Assembly (NCBI GenBank): GCA_907163375.1
Contig: CAJQUW010010273.1
Coordinates: forward strand, 186,001-250,000
Reading direction: 5' to 3'
DNA from: Prostheceraeus crozeri
Taxonomy: Eukaryota; Platyhelminthes; Polycladida; Euryleptidae
Length of the DNA: 64,000 nucleotides
Positions 10,415-22,356 of the stretch are shown piece after piece. Position 1 is the stretch's first letter. Every line of letters starts with the position of its first letter. Made by a program: the position numbers and the translations under genes. The notes beneath the pieces are model-generated. The model searched no databases. It saw only the letters and a program-made list of their open reading frames with translations, and had not been told where the DNA came from.

Positions 10415-10422
10415 ATTAACTG
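10415..10422. repeat. 8-bp target site duplication ATTAACTG (left)
   Basis: ATTAACTG directly precedes the left inverted end of the MULE (GGTTAATGATCATTTCC), and the identical octamer directly follows its right end at 18236-18243. Confidence 0.85.
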
Positions 10423-10440
10423 GGTTAATGATCATTTCCA

Positions 10441-10745
10441 AGCATAGCCAAAAATGATCCAAGCATAGCCAAAACTTTTCTGACATCAATCAGATTTCCC
10501 AAGCGAGCCAAACTTACGCTATTCAAGCATAGAACTAATTAGAAATCAAGTTTCAGAGCTCTACGACACAAAACGCCAGAGATAGACGGCGTTAAACGCC
10601 TAAGCATGGCCAAAAATGATCCAAGCATAGCCAAAACTTTTCTGCCATCAATCAGATTTCCCAAGCGAGCCAAACTTAAGCTATCCAAGCATAGAACTAA
10701 TTAGAAATCAAGTTTCAGAGCTCTACGACACAAAACGCCGGAGAT
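10441..10745 (-). repeat. Left subterminal repeats of the MULE (about two 162-bp units)
   Basis: Two units are recognised by 'CTACGACACAAAACGCC' at about 10561 and 10723, 162 bases apart. They are the reverse complement of the right-hand array. Each junction holds the near-palindrome GGCGTTAAACGCC. Confidence 0.85.
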
Positions 10746-11120
10746 AGCCTATTCTTCATTATCATTGATTAAGTTAATAAACCACTTATTCGTGTATTTA
10801 ACACATGCTTATGTAGGCCTATTTAATTACACGTAGATAATCACTTCATACTGGTAGACAGCATTTACAATAAATTTGATTAAACGATTTCGAAAATGAC
10901 TTTGAAGTATTGTTATTGTTGCGTTATTTGCCCCCACCAAATACTCAAGTTTGCATGGAGACTGCCAAACTGATTAGATCATTATGAAACCCTAGCACAT
11001 CATTATTAAGGCCATTTTTGAGATTGTCACCAAATTCTACCTGTACGTCAATCGCTCTCCCACAAGGTAGCGAAGTTGACTATCCTGGACTGTTTTGATT
11101 TCCTCACGGTGAGTCACGGT

Positions 11121-11184
11121 ATGTCACTATCACTTGTATCGACACTGGGTCACACTCCAGTGTCGATACAAATGATAGTGACAT
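11121..11184. repeat. 28-bp-stem hairpin inside the MULE
   Basis: Arm 11121-11148 (ATGTCACTATCACTTG...) and arm 11157-11184 are inverted copies with one mismatch, separated by the 8-base loop GTCACACT. It lies in the 5' non-coding part of the transposon, upstream of the first coding exon. It could be a relic of a small inverted-repeat insertion or a regulatory hairpin. Confidence 0.85.
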
Positions 11185-11510
11185 AGATATTTCATTTGAA
11201 TTGTTTGATAATAATTTCTTTCTGTCTGTATTACATTACGACCAACTTAAGAATCGGTTCTCCTCGGCTTGAAGGATTGGCCTAACGAGGCTGTCATTTT
11301 TAAGACAAGGGATCGGTTGTTTTGAATGTTTTCATTATAAGCAAACAATAGAACAGTGTGCTTCGCCATTAGATCGTGCACTCTCGACTTCTGCGCACTG
11401 ACGATTTACTGCTCCTCACTGCCCCTCGTGAAATCTTCAAAACATTCATTTTGTTTCATCGTTCAAATCGTCACGCCCACCTACATCCATCCAATCTGCG
11501 ATGCTTCTCA

Positions 11511-14500
11511 ATGTCTGGTGAAGCATCGGAAAGTCGAGTAAGCACACTAGTACAGTATTGGTTGGACTACTGTATCTTATATTCTATTGTGGACAAACCT
11601 AAATTGTACAGTATATTGTAGATGTTTTTATATAATGAATGAATAATGAATCAAGTCTGTGACAATCTCGGGAGCTGATAACTTTTCTGCCGTTTCTGGG
11701 TTATTTCCCGTCATCAGACCGGCATACTCTCTTGTACTCTTGCATGACAAGCAGATTGGCTCCCAACTTTGTCACAGAATTGTACATGATAATATTATTA
11801 TGTATTATTTGCATATAAATTAAGTTTCATAACTACATGTAAATTATCTGCAGTCATTATCTACACTAAAATTATCTACACTCTACACTTAAATTAATTG
11901 CCCTATTACAATTACTGGATAGTTAGTTCTACTTTCATCAGAAATTCAGAAGGTTGTAGTTATTTTCTATATTTAGGCCTACATGATTTTTCGGTAAAAA
12001 CTGTTGATCACGAGCTTGAAGCAAACTGCAGCTCACTAGATCGCTGGGCTCGGCCCTAACTGTCCTCCTGGCCGATTTTCTGAAATATCAAAATAACTTG
12101 TGCGATAAATGTTAAAATGTTTATTAAATACTATTCAATGATACATGTATAATAATGATGATTTTGAGACTACAACTAACTGAATCGCTGGGCTCGGCCC
12201 TAACTGTCCCCCTGGCCGATTTTCTGAAATATCAAATCACTGATTTTTCTTCAGCTGAAATATGCTTTTAAGATGCGTTAAAATGATTCATATTAAGGCT
12301 ACTTAATAGTACACTTGTTTAATCTGGAACTTCTATATTTCAGATTTCCAAAGATGGAGGAAATTTATCATTATCAGCAGCACACTGCAAGAAATGCTCA
12401 AAGTGGGACTTAAGAGGAAAATTAAAAAATGTCTGTCATGTGGAAACATTGTTCATCCAAATTGTGTAGACATGCCAGCATTGACTGACGAATTCTTCTG
12501 TAGAGAATGTGTTACCATTGGACCAAATCAATTCGATTGGATCGCATGTTTGAACCGTATACATTCAGCCTTGAGAATGGGTTTGCAAGTGTTCATGAAA
12601 GTTGCGAATCGCGAAGATATATTAATCAAGAAAATAGCCAAGTATATTTCTCATCAAGAAATCTCAGTGAAAGATCTTGTCTCTAAGGGGATTGATTCCA
12701 TTTCTTTGGATCTATTGAGAGCTTCAAATCTCAACAACTTTCATCCGATGGCCACAACAGGTGACAGCAACTGTTTGTTCAATGCAGTTTCTCTTGCTAT
12801 TTGGGGAGACGAAACGCATGCAGCGGAACTTCGGGCTCGAACGGTGGTTGAGTTAGCAATACAGAAAGTCCACTACGAAAATTCAATTCAAAGAATCACA
12901 AATGGCAATGATTTTGATGATGGTCATTTACGAGGTACGTGGAAAGATCCATCTTCAGCATATTACAGGTGCTCATTAAATCACGAATTTGTAGGAGTTC
13001 CAGAAACATTGGCACTATCAACAGTCATAAGATCTCCAATTGAGTATATTTGGCCATCAATAATTCATCCAGCACAAGCTGGTTTCACCACCAAACCTGC
13101 TATGGTATTCAGACCTCGAGATTGTGTCATCGGAGATAAGGTGCATGTGATGTTAACTACTACGACAGTTCCAGAAGGGGATCAAACTTGGCTTATGAAT
13201 CACTTTTGCTTTCTGAAGACAAGGATGAGGAAGGATTCATCGACTCTTGCACTACGTAATGTTGTGAAACCTTGGCCCGTGGTGGATCTGGATGAAAGCG
13301 ATGACGACTTCAAAGAAAACTTACCGCCAAAGAAAGTTCGAAGAATTTCGAAATCAAGAGAATCTAAGATGAAAAAGGATGTACTATTGCGGCCGTCATC
13401 TGTACAAGGATTGTCCATGACTGCAGATCCAGAAAAGAAGGAAGATAATATGTGCAGGAAGAAGATAAATACGAAGAATGCAGTTCTAAGAATCATGACG
13501 ATTGAAAATGAACAAAATAAGTCAAATGAAAAAGAATCAGAAACATTGAACAAAGTAGAGTGGGGCGGTAATACAAAATTAATTGAAATACCAAGTTCAC
13601 CAGATTTTTCCTCCACTGCATCTTCAGTCACCGATGGAGAACTAACAACAGAATCTAATGATAATCAATTTAATTCTGACGAATTAGCAAGTGATGTGAA
13701 GCCTCAAAGTTCATGGCGTTCCAATAAAGAACTTATCAGTTATATTGAAAATATAACATTTCCCCGTGCAGCAAGAGCCCCTTCAAAACCCGTGGATAGT
13801 GGGATTTATGTTATTGAAGACAATGGAGCATCGGCGTTGTTGGAAGACGATTTGCATTGGGCTTTAAGTTATACCAGAACTGCTTTTCTTACTGGCGAAG
13901 GAACAGCAGCTCACCCAGAACCAGAAGGCTATGTTAAGAAAGAAAGAAGTGGAAGACATTACACAGATATTGCAGTGAAGCCTGGTGAGAAGATATTACG
14001 AGTGAGACAAATAACGATGAGTAACAAAATGAATAATAAGTTCAGGAAGCGCATAACATCACTCAGGAAAGTACAACCGATAGAGGAGAACATGCCCACT
14101 ATCATTGAATATATTTGGATTGGATTACAAGGTTCTCTTGAGAGTAAAGCAACGACGAAGAAGACAGATCTAGCAGACGCGGAGGAGCTCCTCAAGTTAG
14201 GTGTACCACCAAAAGTTGTGTACCAATCTGTATCGGGCCTCAGAAGCATGCGGCAAATCCATAACATCAACCGCTCCATAAAAAAGAATGACGGAACATA
14301 CACAGATCCATGGGGAACCCTTTTACGTATGTATGGTGAAGACCAGAGAAAGAAAGATGATAAATTCATTCAAGGAATCTTTGGAGTCGACGGCCAGTTC
14401 TCACTTGATCTGTGGTTCGAGCACCAGATGTCAAATTTTGAGACTATGGTAGGATATGGAAATCCTGCATCTTTGGACACGACCTTTGGATATTGTGCAT

Positions 14501-15911
14501 ACGCGACATTTTTCACATTTAAGAATGTTCGACTACTAGTGTCGGAGACAGGTGGCCATCCCACTTTCATTGGACCGGTCCTCGTGCATTCAAAGGAAAG
14601 AGACTCAAAAGCCATTCTCCACTGGCTTATGGAAATCAAAGAAACCGCTCGAAATATTGTCCCGATATTCTGCTCTGACCAAGATTCGATTCTTTTGAAA
14701 CGGATACCGCAAATTTGGCCTGAAGCAATCAATGTCTTGGGTAGAGAGCACCTCTTAATGAATTTCAAGGAGAAAGCCCGAAACCTAAAATTTCCAAACA
14801 ACCAGTACAATATAATAAAAGCCGATGTGTTTGGACCGCAAACATCAAAAGAACGAACCTCATTGTTGGAAGCAGTTGACTGTCAGGAATTCGAAGAATT
14901 ATTGGAGCGCTATCTTAAGGAATGGTCTCGACTCGGAAAGGAAACAAGCGAATTGGGATCATGGATTTACGTAAGTTTAAGCACCAGTAATATATAGATT
15001 ACAATAGTATAAAAGCCACAATTGATGACTTCATTAAATACATCACTTCTAGTGAATAACAAATTATTTAGGCCTAATATATACAATTTAATAACAATAT
15101 TATCCTAATAAAAAAACTAGATAAATTCTCGAAAAGGAAAATGCATTTAGAAAAAGGTAGTCTAATATTTTTTGTTTGAATGAGTTCCAGTCAAATGTTC
15201 AACTATTTTTTGACAAATTAATCAACTATCATTGATTTGTTAGATATTTGTAAAATAATTTCAAATTTTACAAATATTTCCAGGTATATATTTGTGAGCC
15301 TAGAACGATGAAGGTTTATACAAATGTAGCATAGCTGAAATTCAGTGGATTTTAACATTTTCTAAAAAATATTCGCTATGTAGGCCTAGTATGTAGTAGG
15401 CTTATAAGTTAATTCATTACGTTGAGTCTATATGTATAATAGACGCATTCTTTCTCATATACCCCATCATTTGCAGGACAGGCGCGACATGTACATGAAG
15501 TACGCCTCAACGTGGGCTCTGTCTCTTGCTGGGGTTGATAAAGCCTGGCAGCAAGCACAAGAGAGGATGAACAGAACCTTGCGCAATGTTCGTGTGAAGT
15601 GGATTCGGCGGACAGCGGTCGATCTGGTAGCTGAGGTCAAACGCCTCATACAACTCCAGTTGAGCGAAGAGGAAGCGGCGATTCACGGCAGCGGGCCCTG
15701 TAGATTGGCGGAGGATTTTAATAGTTTCGCAGTTTCCCAACATTCATGGAAAAAATTGTCCAAAAAATCAAGGAATGACCACATGTCTGCTTTTCGCTCA
15801 TGGAGGGTTGAGAAACGACATTTACCTTTCCGACACTTGAAAGACCGCCCGGGACGAAAGCGAGGTTCTCGCCTCGGAAGAATGACAAAGAAAATTACTT
15901 TTGATGTATAA
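11511..15911 (+). CDS. MULE transposase with PHD finger and OTU protease domain (three exons)
   Basis: Predicted coding exons are 11511-11537 (MSGEASESR, then donor GTAAGC), 12344-14970 (acceptor TTTCAG, donor GTAAGT) and 15477-15911 (acceptor TTGCAG). All junctions are phase 0. In order they show a PHD-type finger (12386-12520; CLSCGNIVHPNC, FFCREC), an OTU cysteine protease domain (12748-13210; GDSNCLFNAVS with the nucleophile Cys, and His in NHFCFL), a Lys/Ser-rich linker, and a DDE core with Asp at 14476 (SLDTTFGY) and Asp at 14677 (FCSDQD). The acidic third residue probably lies near LLEAVDCQEFEELL. The first CxxC of the PHD finger (12386-12397) is in a different frame from the rest, so one small frameshift seems to lie in the A-rich stretch 12415-12430. 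OTU modules are known in some MULEs. Confidence 0.75.
12028..12236. repeat. Short duplicated block in the MULE intron
   Basis: A stretch of about 60 bases beginning 'ATCGCTGGGCTCGGCCCTAA' at about 12040 recurs at about 12184 almost unchanged, ending in 'GCCGATTTTCTGAAATATCA'. It lies in the first intron of the transposase gene. The rest of 11185-12343 holds intron and untranslated sequence in which I see nothing else. Confidence 0.7.
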
Positions 15912-16930
15912 AGTGTAACCTCAACCTATTTTAATCTCTTAAAAATTATTTTGAAGCAGGATTAAAATGTGAAATAAAATAACCTTAATTTGTTTATAGA
16001 AGAAATCTCGCAGATTTAGAGTATGCTCATTCTAAAGCACAATTTCATATGATTTACATAATTTGCTGTTTAAAAAAATTGAATTCTCTTTAGTAATGTA
16101 TGAATAGATAAAGCCAGAAATTCATCATAAAGGCAAAAAATAAAATAAAATAAATTATAATTTGAGCAATACTTGCATTTAGTTTAAATATTGCCTTTGT
16201 AATGAATTCACTGGTTTTATTCATCTATAAAAATACACGTGTTATATTGTAAACTCAAGTTACAGTATATAAGTTTTTCTCTTTTGATTTGAGTTGAAAT
16301 TTAGGTAAACATTTTTTTACTTCAATCGGAGGCTCTTCCCTTCTGTGCGATTTAAATCAGTTGACAATGTTTTGTTAGACGTCAGATTTGAAAATACTAA
16401 CATAATCTATCAATTTCTATTCTAACAAAGTTTTCCGTCGAGAAACTAATGTTTTACTTGTTCTATTGAACATACAGAAACACTCAGGCAAATTCGAAAC
16501 TACAGTACATACATAACGTACGTTTGCGTAATAGATACAAGTTGCTTTAACATTTCAACAAATACGTACCGGTAAACTGCAATTTCCCAATATTCGTAGC
16601 AATATATTCACAGCACTCCATTTCAATGCGTTCTATACTGTGCGATTTCATAATTTTGTTCTGATTTCCGAATTCATTTCGTTGTTGATTAAAGCACATA
16701 AAGAAGCACAAGTGTTGTTTTACAAGTGTTTGGAAAATAAAAGGCCTAGATTACTGGCTCCCTTGAATAAAAAACGTTAATCATCCATTAAATTTAGATA
16801 TGACTTGATTGAGAAATACCGGTATATTGGAACAAGGAAATGTTCTGTCTGCTTACTTGGATCGACCTAAATATTGTCTGCATGTCTTCGACAACCGAAG
16901 GCGTTTCACGACATCTAAAAAAGATCGAAC
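15912..16930. other. AT-rich 3' part of the MULE, no gene
   Basis: Downstream of the transposase stop, AATAAA-like words occur (for example near 15974 and 16140). No credible ORF or repeat is visible until the subterminal array begins. Confidence 0.6.
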
Positions 16931-18225
16931 TCGTTTCGTGTCGTAGAGCCCTGAGACTTGATTTCTAATTAATTCTATGCTTGGATAGCGTAAGTTTGGC
17001 TCGCTTGGGAAATCTGATTGATGGCAGAAAAGTTTTGGCAATGCTTGGGTTTTTGGCCATGCTTGGATCATTTTTGGCCATGCTTAGGCGTTAAACGCCG
17101 TCTATCTCTGGCGTTTTGTGTCGTAGAGCTCTGAAACTTGATTTCTAATTAGTTCTATGCTTGGATAGCGTAAGTTTGGCTCGCTTGGGAAATCCGATTG
17201 ATGGCAGAAAAGTTTTGGCTATGCTTGGATCATTTTTGGCCATGCTTAGGCGTTTAACGCCGTCTATCTCTGGCGTTTTGTGTCGTAGAGCTCTGAAACT
17301 TGATTTCTAATTAGTTCTATGCTTGGATAGCGTAAGTTTTGATTCGCTTGGGAAATCTGATTGATGGCAGAAAAGTTTTGGCTATGCTTGGATCATTTTT
17401 GGCCATGCTTAGGCGTTTAACGCCGTCTATCTCTGGCGTTTTGTGTCGTAGAGCTCTGAAACTTGATTTCTAATTAGTTCTATGCTTGGATAGCGTAAGT
17501 TTGGCTCGCTTGGGAAATCTGATTGATGGCAAAAAAGTTTTGGCTATGCTTGGATCATTTTTGGCCATGCTTAGGCGTTAAACGCCGTCTATCTCTGGCG
17601 TTTTGTGTCGTAGAGCTCTGAAACTTGATTTCTAATTAGTTCTATGCTTGGATAGCGTAAGTTTGGCTCGCTTGGGAAATCTGATTGATGGCAGAAAAGT
17701 TTTGGCTATGCTTGGATCATTTTTGGCCATGCTTAGGCGTTTAACGCCGTCTATCTCTGGCGTTTTGTGTCGTAGAGCTCTGAAACTTGATTTCTAATTA
17801 GTTCTATGCTTGGATAGCGTAAGTTTTGATTCGCTTGGGAAATCCGATTGATATTAGAAAAATTGTGGCTATGCTTGGATCATTTTTGGCCATGCTTAGG
17901 CGTTAAACGCCGTCTATCTCTGGCGTTTTGTGTCGTAGAGCTCTGAAACTTGATTTCTAATTAGTTCTATGCTTGGATAGCTTAAGTTTGGCTCGCTTGG
18001 GAAATCTGATTGATGGCAGAAAAGTTTTGGCTATGCTTGGATCATTTTTGGCCATGCTTAGGCGTTTAACGCCGTCTATCTCTGGCGTTTTGTGTCGTAG
18101 AGCTCTGAAACTTGATTTCTAATTAGTTCTATGCTTGGATAGCGTAAGTTTGGCTCGTTTGGGAAATCTGATTGATGGCAGAAAAGTTTTGGCTATGCTT
18201 GGGTTTTTGGCTATGCTTGGAAATG
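16931..18225 (+). repeat. Right subterminal array of the MULE (about eight 162-bp units)
   Basis: The word TCGTAGAGC recurs at about 16941, 17121, 17283, 17446, 17608, 17770, 17933 and 18095. The spacing is 162-163 bases, apart from one longer first step. Each unit carries the odd-centred palindrome GGCGTTTAACGCC and several copies of 'ATGCTTGG'. These are good candidates for transposase-binding sites. Units are nearly identical, as expected from recent amplification. Confidence 0.9.
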
Positions 18226-18235
18226 ATCATTAGCC

Positions 18236-18243
18236 ATTAACTG
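18236..18243. repeat. 8-bp target site duplication ATTAACTG (right)
   Basis: Identical to 10415-10422 and directly adjacent to the right inverted end of the MULE. Confidence 0.85.
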
Positions 18244-21200
18244 CTGAATTGTCAGTTTGAGAAATTACGTCATCGAATGTTCCTGCTCTTTATTGATAGT
18301 GCGTACTGTTGTGTATGTTTTCAGTTCTACCATAGCTTGTTCAAAGTTAGTAATTTATTCCTTAATTGCGAAGTGTGATAAATTGTCAGGGTCGGATAAC
18401 GTGCTTTGAGCATTCTCTTTGCATTTTCTGATATCCTGTGCTTAACTTTAAAATGTTTGATAACCCTTTTGTATGTGGAGACAAGCACTGCAGTTAATAG
18501 GTTATTATACACGCGTAATAGTACAAAGCAGATAGATCATTTAAGGAAAATTACCAGCGTCACACACATAAGAAAGTAATTTCGGTAGAAAGGAGATTAA
18601 TGCGGTTGCAAAAAGGAAGAATCAATCAAAATGTTTTGTTCGAAGTGTGCCATATTTAGCTTCGATTCAGAAACGTTAGATAATTCCACTTGAAAAAGTG
18701 ATTCTTCTCTTCTGATTGTTTAATGCACGAAATATTTTCTGTTATAATACTCAAATAAAGCTATAATTACATTTTAGCAAACGGTTAAAATTTGCAGAAG
18801 CATTTTGGTTAAAAACGTCAAATAATGTTCGTTAAATAAAGGCGAATGAAATATGCTCGTTTGAATGTTGGAATGATTTTTGCCACTCGGTCATACATAT
18901 ATAAAGAGCAATCCAGTCCAATCCAATCTTTTGAGTATCTGTTGGAAATTGATGGTAGATGGATTTGATAAACGATGATCTGCTATGCTTAGATATCACA
19001 TAAAAATGTCTTGCGACGATGCTAGTAGTATGTTTGACTGCATTGGGATAGTTGAGGCGTGCTGAATAGCCTACTACTCATACATTTTGAAAATACATGC
19101 ACATTCTATGTGATTGATAGCCTGCTACTATCTCAGTTATATATCGCACAGAAAAAACAGTTACTGCGCATCCAAACAAACAGATGCATCAAAGTCACTG
19201 TGCAGCATGATAATATGTCCATTTTATGCCTGTGATGCACAATTTTTAGCATAAAACTGACATCATTACTTATAAATCTATTGTGATTAGTGTTTATATA
19301 ATAGGGGAGGGGAGAGTAATATGTCACCCAAAGGGTTTTTCAGACATACCCACGTATTTTTTACAAAAGTAATTCTTTTCGTCCCGGAACAACTGACAGG
19401 GCAAGAAGAGCTTCCTCTTCACGTATCAGCCAACTTTCCAAAGGAGATGGAGGCTCTAGGATTCATTAGAAAAAAATTAGAAGCAACTTTGTAAAAAGTA
19501 TCAAAATACCCATTTAGCCCCTTACCACGGTGTAATATGGCACTGACTTAAGGCTATGTAGGTTTTGCTTATTTTGACTTATAAGTGATGTTTGCCAACG
19601 GTTTTATCGTTTCCTATACATGATAGGTTCATCAAGGCAAGAAATTAAAATGGCCCATGACCGTATCGGCTGCATTGATTGTAGTAAACAAGGTGAAGGC
19701 TTCAATTACATCAACTAAAAAGTCATGAATCAACATTTTATTCGATTTTTCACTTTACACTAACAAGCGTTGCATTGAAAGGCCATTTCATTCGTGCCAC
19801 ATCACTCATGCGCCCAATCCTTAGATTTGCTGTAAAAGTCAATCATCAGTGATTTATAGTCAATTGCCACCGATTATATACAGGCTTACAAGCAACACAT
19901 GGTACACTCATTTGAAGCTGAATAATAATCAACTGTTAGCAGATAGGAAACGCTACTAAATAGATAAAAAAACGCAGCTGACACGTTTCGAGCGCTGCAA
20001 GGATGAACTAAACTGATGCCAATCTCAGAAGCAAGTTAAGTGTTCGCAGTGAGAACTTAAAAAAGAAGAGTTTATGTCACTATATCCGCTATCCATCAAA
20101 TTCGTGAAAGCTTTTTGCATTGACTCATGGCTCCACTTATGTCTTTCTATAAATCTCTTACAGATTCTGGGCATTTTTCTGGAAAACAAAAATGCCAGAA
20201 ATGTTAGTAGTGGTGATAAAAATGCATTTTGTCTATTTTACCCCAGTGATATTTTAGAAGTGGGGATATATGGGCACTTTACTTAGACTCATATTACACG
20301 AAAGCTATCAATCGCGGTCCTAAATGGATGTTAGATTCTTATCTGCACGTAACTGCGATGAGGGTACACTTTTCAGGGTACAGAATGAGAGACCTAGCCA
20401 AAAAGCGCCTGATTCAATTGTCGTTACTTCAGCGATAAAATTAAAGCATTTTCATCATGATCTTCTTAGTGCGTGTGCCCGTGTGGGCGCGTGTCTTCCT
20501 CGAATGAGCTGCACTGCCACCATGGCGGTCACATACGGATAAAAAATTGCCATGACTAGTTCTGTATCGAATTCAAAGCTCATTCGACCAATGGTTCCGA
20601 GCTAAAGGCCGAAGAACTCAAATTACCGCTGTTAGTCCGGTGCCCATTTTAGTCCTGCCTCCGCTACTGCTGTCATTCATATAATAATTGAACAGATGCA
20701 GTCTGAATGAGCATGTCAGTTGCAATTTCATTTGTGCTTTCTCAATGGAGTGTAGGAGACTTGGATTGATAAGGATAAGTATGCTAAATTTTTCAAGAAA
20801 TTGATTTTGATTGAGAAATTCTTGATTTTCAAAGAGTAGCAATAAATAAATGTCAAATTATTGATGTTGAAATGGGGCAAATTTTATGAAATTTGGATTG
20901 CTTATCAGATATACGCAGAAACTAAAAGTCACAAAAAATTAAAGTCGCAGCTAATGTAGCTTTAGAATAGACAATAGAATAGAATGTGTATATTTCATAC
21001 TCACAATAGAAATCATTGTCAAGAAAAATGGACAAACCTCAAATATAGAAAAACTGTAGATTTCAAAACATATGACAATACATGTACACACGTGGTTGTG
21101 CCATGCACGCAAAATCAAAGTTGCACTAAAGACATACATTTAAGAAGTGAACATACATGTGTTGTAAATACATGTAGATGCTATGATTATAAAATACAGA

Positions 21201-21384
21201 GTGAAGTAACCTTTAGCAACCTTTAGTAGACATTGTAAAAATGAATTTCGTCGACGCGCAAAAAGACACTGTAGTTGAATAAAACTGTCAGATCGGAGAG
21301 TAGATTTCTTAGGACACAAATCGTGAGGCATTTTCACGTCTCTTGCGAATGTCGGTGAAACTTTCGCACGAACAGTGTATTCCA
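18244..21384. other. Spacer without recognisable genes
   Basis: The stretch is AT-rich and contains only short ORFs without family resemblance. Nothing resembling RNA genes, tandem repeats or transposon ends stood out. It may be decayed transposon or host intergenic DNA. Confidence 0.5.
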
Positions 21385-21657
21385 TCAAAGAACAAGACCA
21401 TAGTTTATTTTAATCAAAGAGGACATATTATCTAAGAAAGGTTTCAGAACACACAATGCGTCCAATCGACGAGCTGCAGATCTGTAAACAGAATTCAGAT
21501 GCTCTTCCCACTTGAGATCAGCCGAGAAATGCATTCCAAGCAGTTTTAGTAAGTCACTAACTGAGAGTATCTGTGGAATGGACGGTGCTGTGTGATTAAT
21601 AAAATTTGGTATCCACATGGGCTTGCATTTTACCAAATTCAATTTCAAGCCACTCAA
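21385..21657 (-). mobile_element. LINE reverse-transcriptase fragment (Jockey superfamily)
   Basis: The ninety residues start 'LKLNLVKCKPMWI' and continue 'LLGMHFSADLKWEEHLNSV' and 'RRLDALCVLKPFL'. This is the typical stretch just C-terminal of the YxDD box in non-LTR reverse transcriptases ('N..K...M...LG...D..L.W..H'). No upstream RT core or endonuclease is attached, so this is a small relic. It resembles the same part of the LINE at 46852-47184. Confidence 0.7.
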
Positions 21658-21960
21658 AGCTGCCCATTGAGCTACATTTGCGACACCTATGATATTCCTG
21701 GATTCAAGAGCATCCGTAATTTCGTTATACCGAGTGTTACAAATATAAACGCAAAATCTTGGAACGATTATTTTATGTCTCCACTCATACTTTTAAAGGT
21801 CGTTCAGAATCTATGACTGGTTTGAATCATTTCTCAGACGATTTTATTCTTCCCTACAGATAGCATAATTTAAATTTCAAATTTGCTTTATCAATTCATA
21901 GCTTGTGTTAAGCATAAATTAAATTTATTAAATTGATGTTTGGGGTATACTTGATCGATA

Positions 21961-22356
21961 ATGGAGAACAGACTGTCAACCGAAGAAAGAATTAAAGCCA
22001 TGAGATACTTTCATCAGTGCAACAATTACAGTAATGCGGCAAGGCAATTGAATACAGAGTTAAATAAGAAGACAATCCAGCCTTCAACAATTCAGAGACT
22101 CGTAAAGAAGTTTGAAAACACCGGCTCAGTATGTGACCTTCCAAAGTCAGGACGACCCTCCATGATAGATGATCTTAATATCCAAACTGCTGTTCTGAGA
22201 GAGGTCAATGCCACTCCAACTTCTTCGTGTCGCAGAATAGCTTGTCAGTCAGATGGTTCTGCTGATGAAATCTCCTACCAAAGTGTCCACCGGTGTCTGA
22301 GAAGCAGGGGATTCAAACCATGCATCCCAAGATTACTTCATGCAGATGAGAGCTGA
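21961..22356 (+). pseudogene. Helix-turn-helix protein of mariner-like transposase type, truncated
   Basis: The 131 residues begin 'MENRLSTEERIKAMRYFHQC' and include 'NAARQLNTEL', 'TIQRLVKKFENTGSV' and 'PKSGRPSM'. This is the tandem HTH pattern (DUF4817-like) at the N-terminus of mariner/Tc1-related transposases. The second HTH runs to 'SVHRCLRSRGFKPC'. The frame stops right where the catalytic DDE domain should begin, and no D-D-E/D region is recognisable downstream, so it is a truncated transposase or a domesticated DNA-binding fragment. No TIRs were found. Confidence 0.6.

Larger units (their letters stand above)
10423..18235 (+). mobile_element. Complete MULE-type DNA transposon with OTU-transposase gene
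   Basis: The left end GGTTAATGATCATTTCCAAG and the reverse complement of the right end (GGCTAATGATCATTTCCAAG) match except at one base. Both are flanked by the same 8-bp duplication. The inverted ends continue into 162-bp subterminal repeats: about two copies left and eight copies right. Inside is one intron-containing gene encoding a DDE transposase. Superfamily: the D-67-D spacing, the transposase pattern and the TSD length fit Mutator-like elements. hAT and P elements also make 8-bp duplications, but the protein does not look like theirs. The near-identity of ends and repeats suggests a young insertion. Confidence 0.85.

Noticed and set aside
11376-11621. An 81-codon ORF overlapping the first MULE exon
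   Set aside because: The ATG at 11511 in the same frame gives a short exon that joins the next exon in phase, which explains the region better.
20324-20542. A 72-codon ORF in the spacer after the MULE
   Set aside because: No family resemblance, no promoter or polyadenylation context; likely chance.
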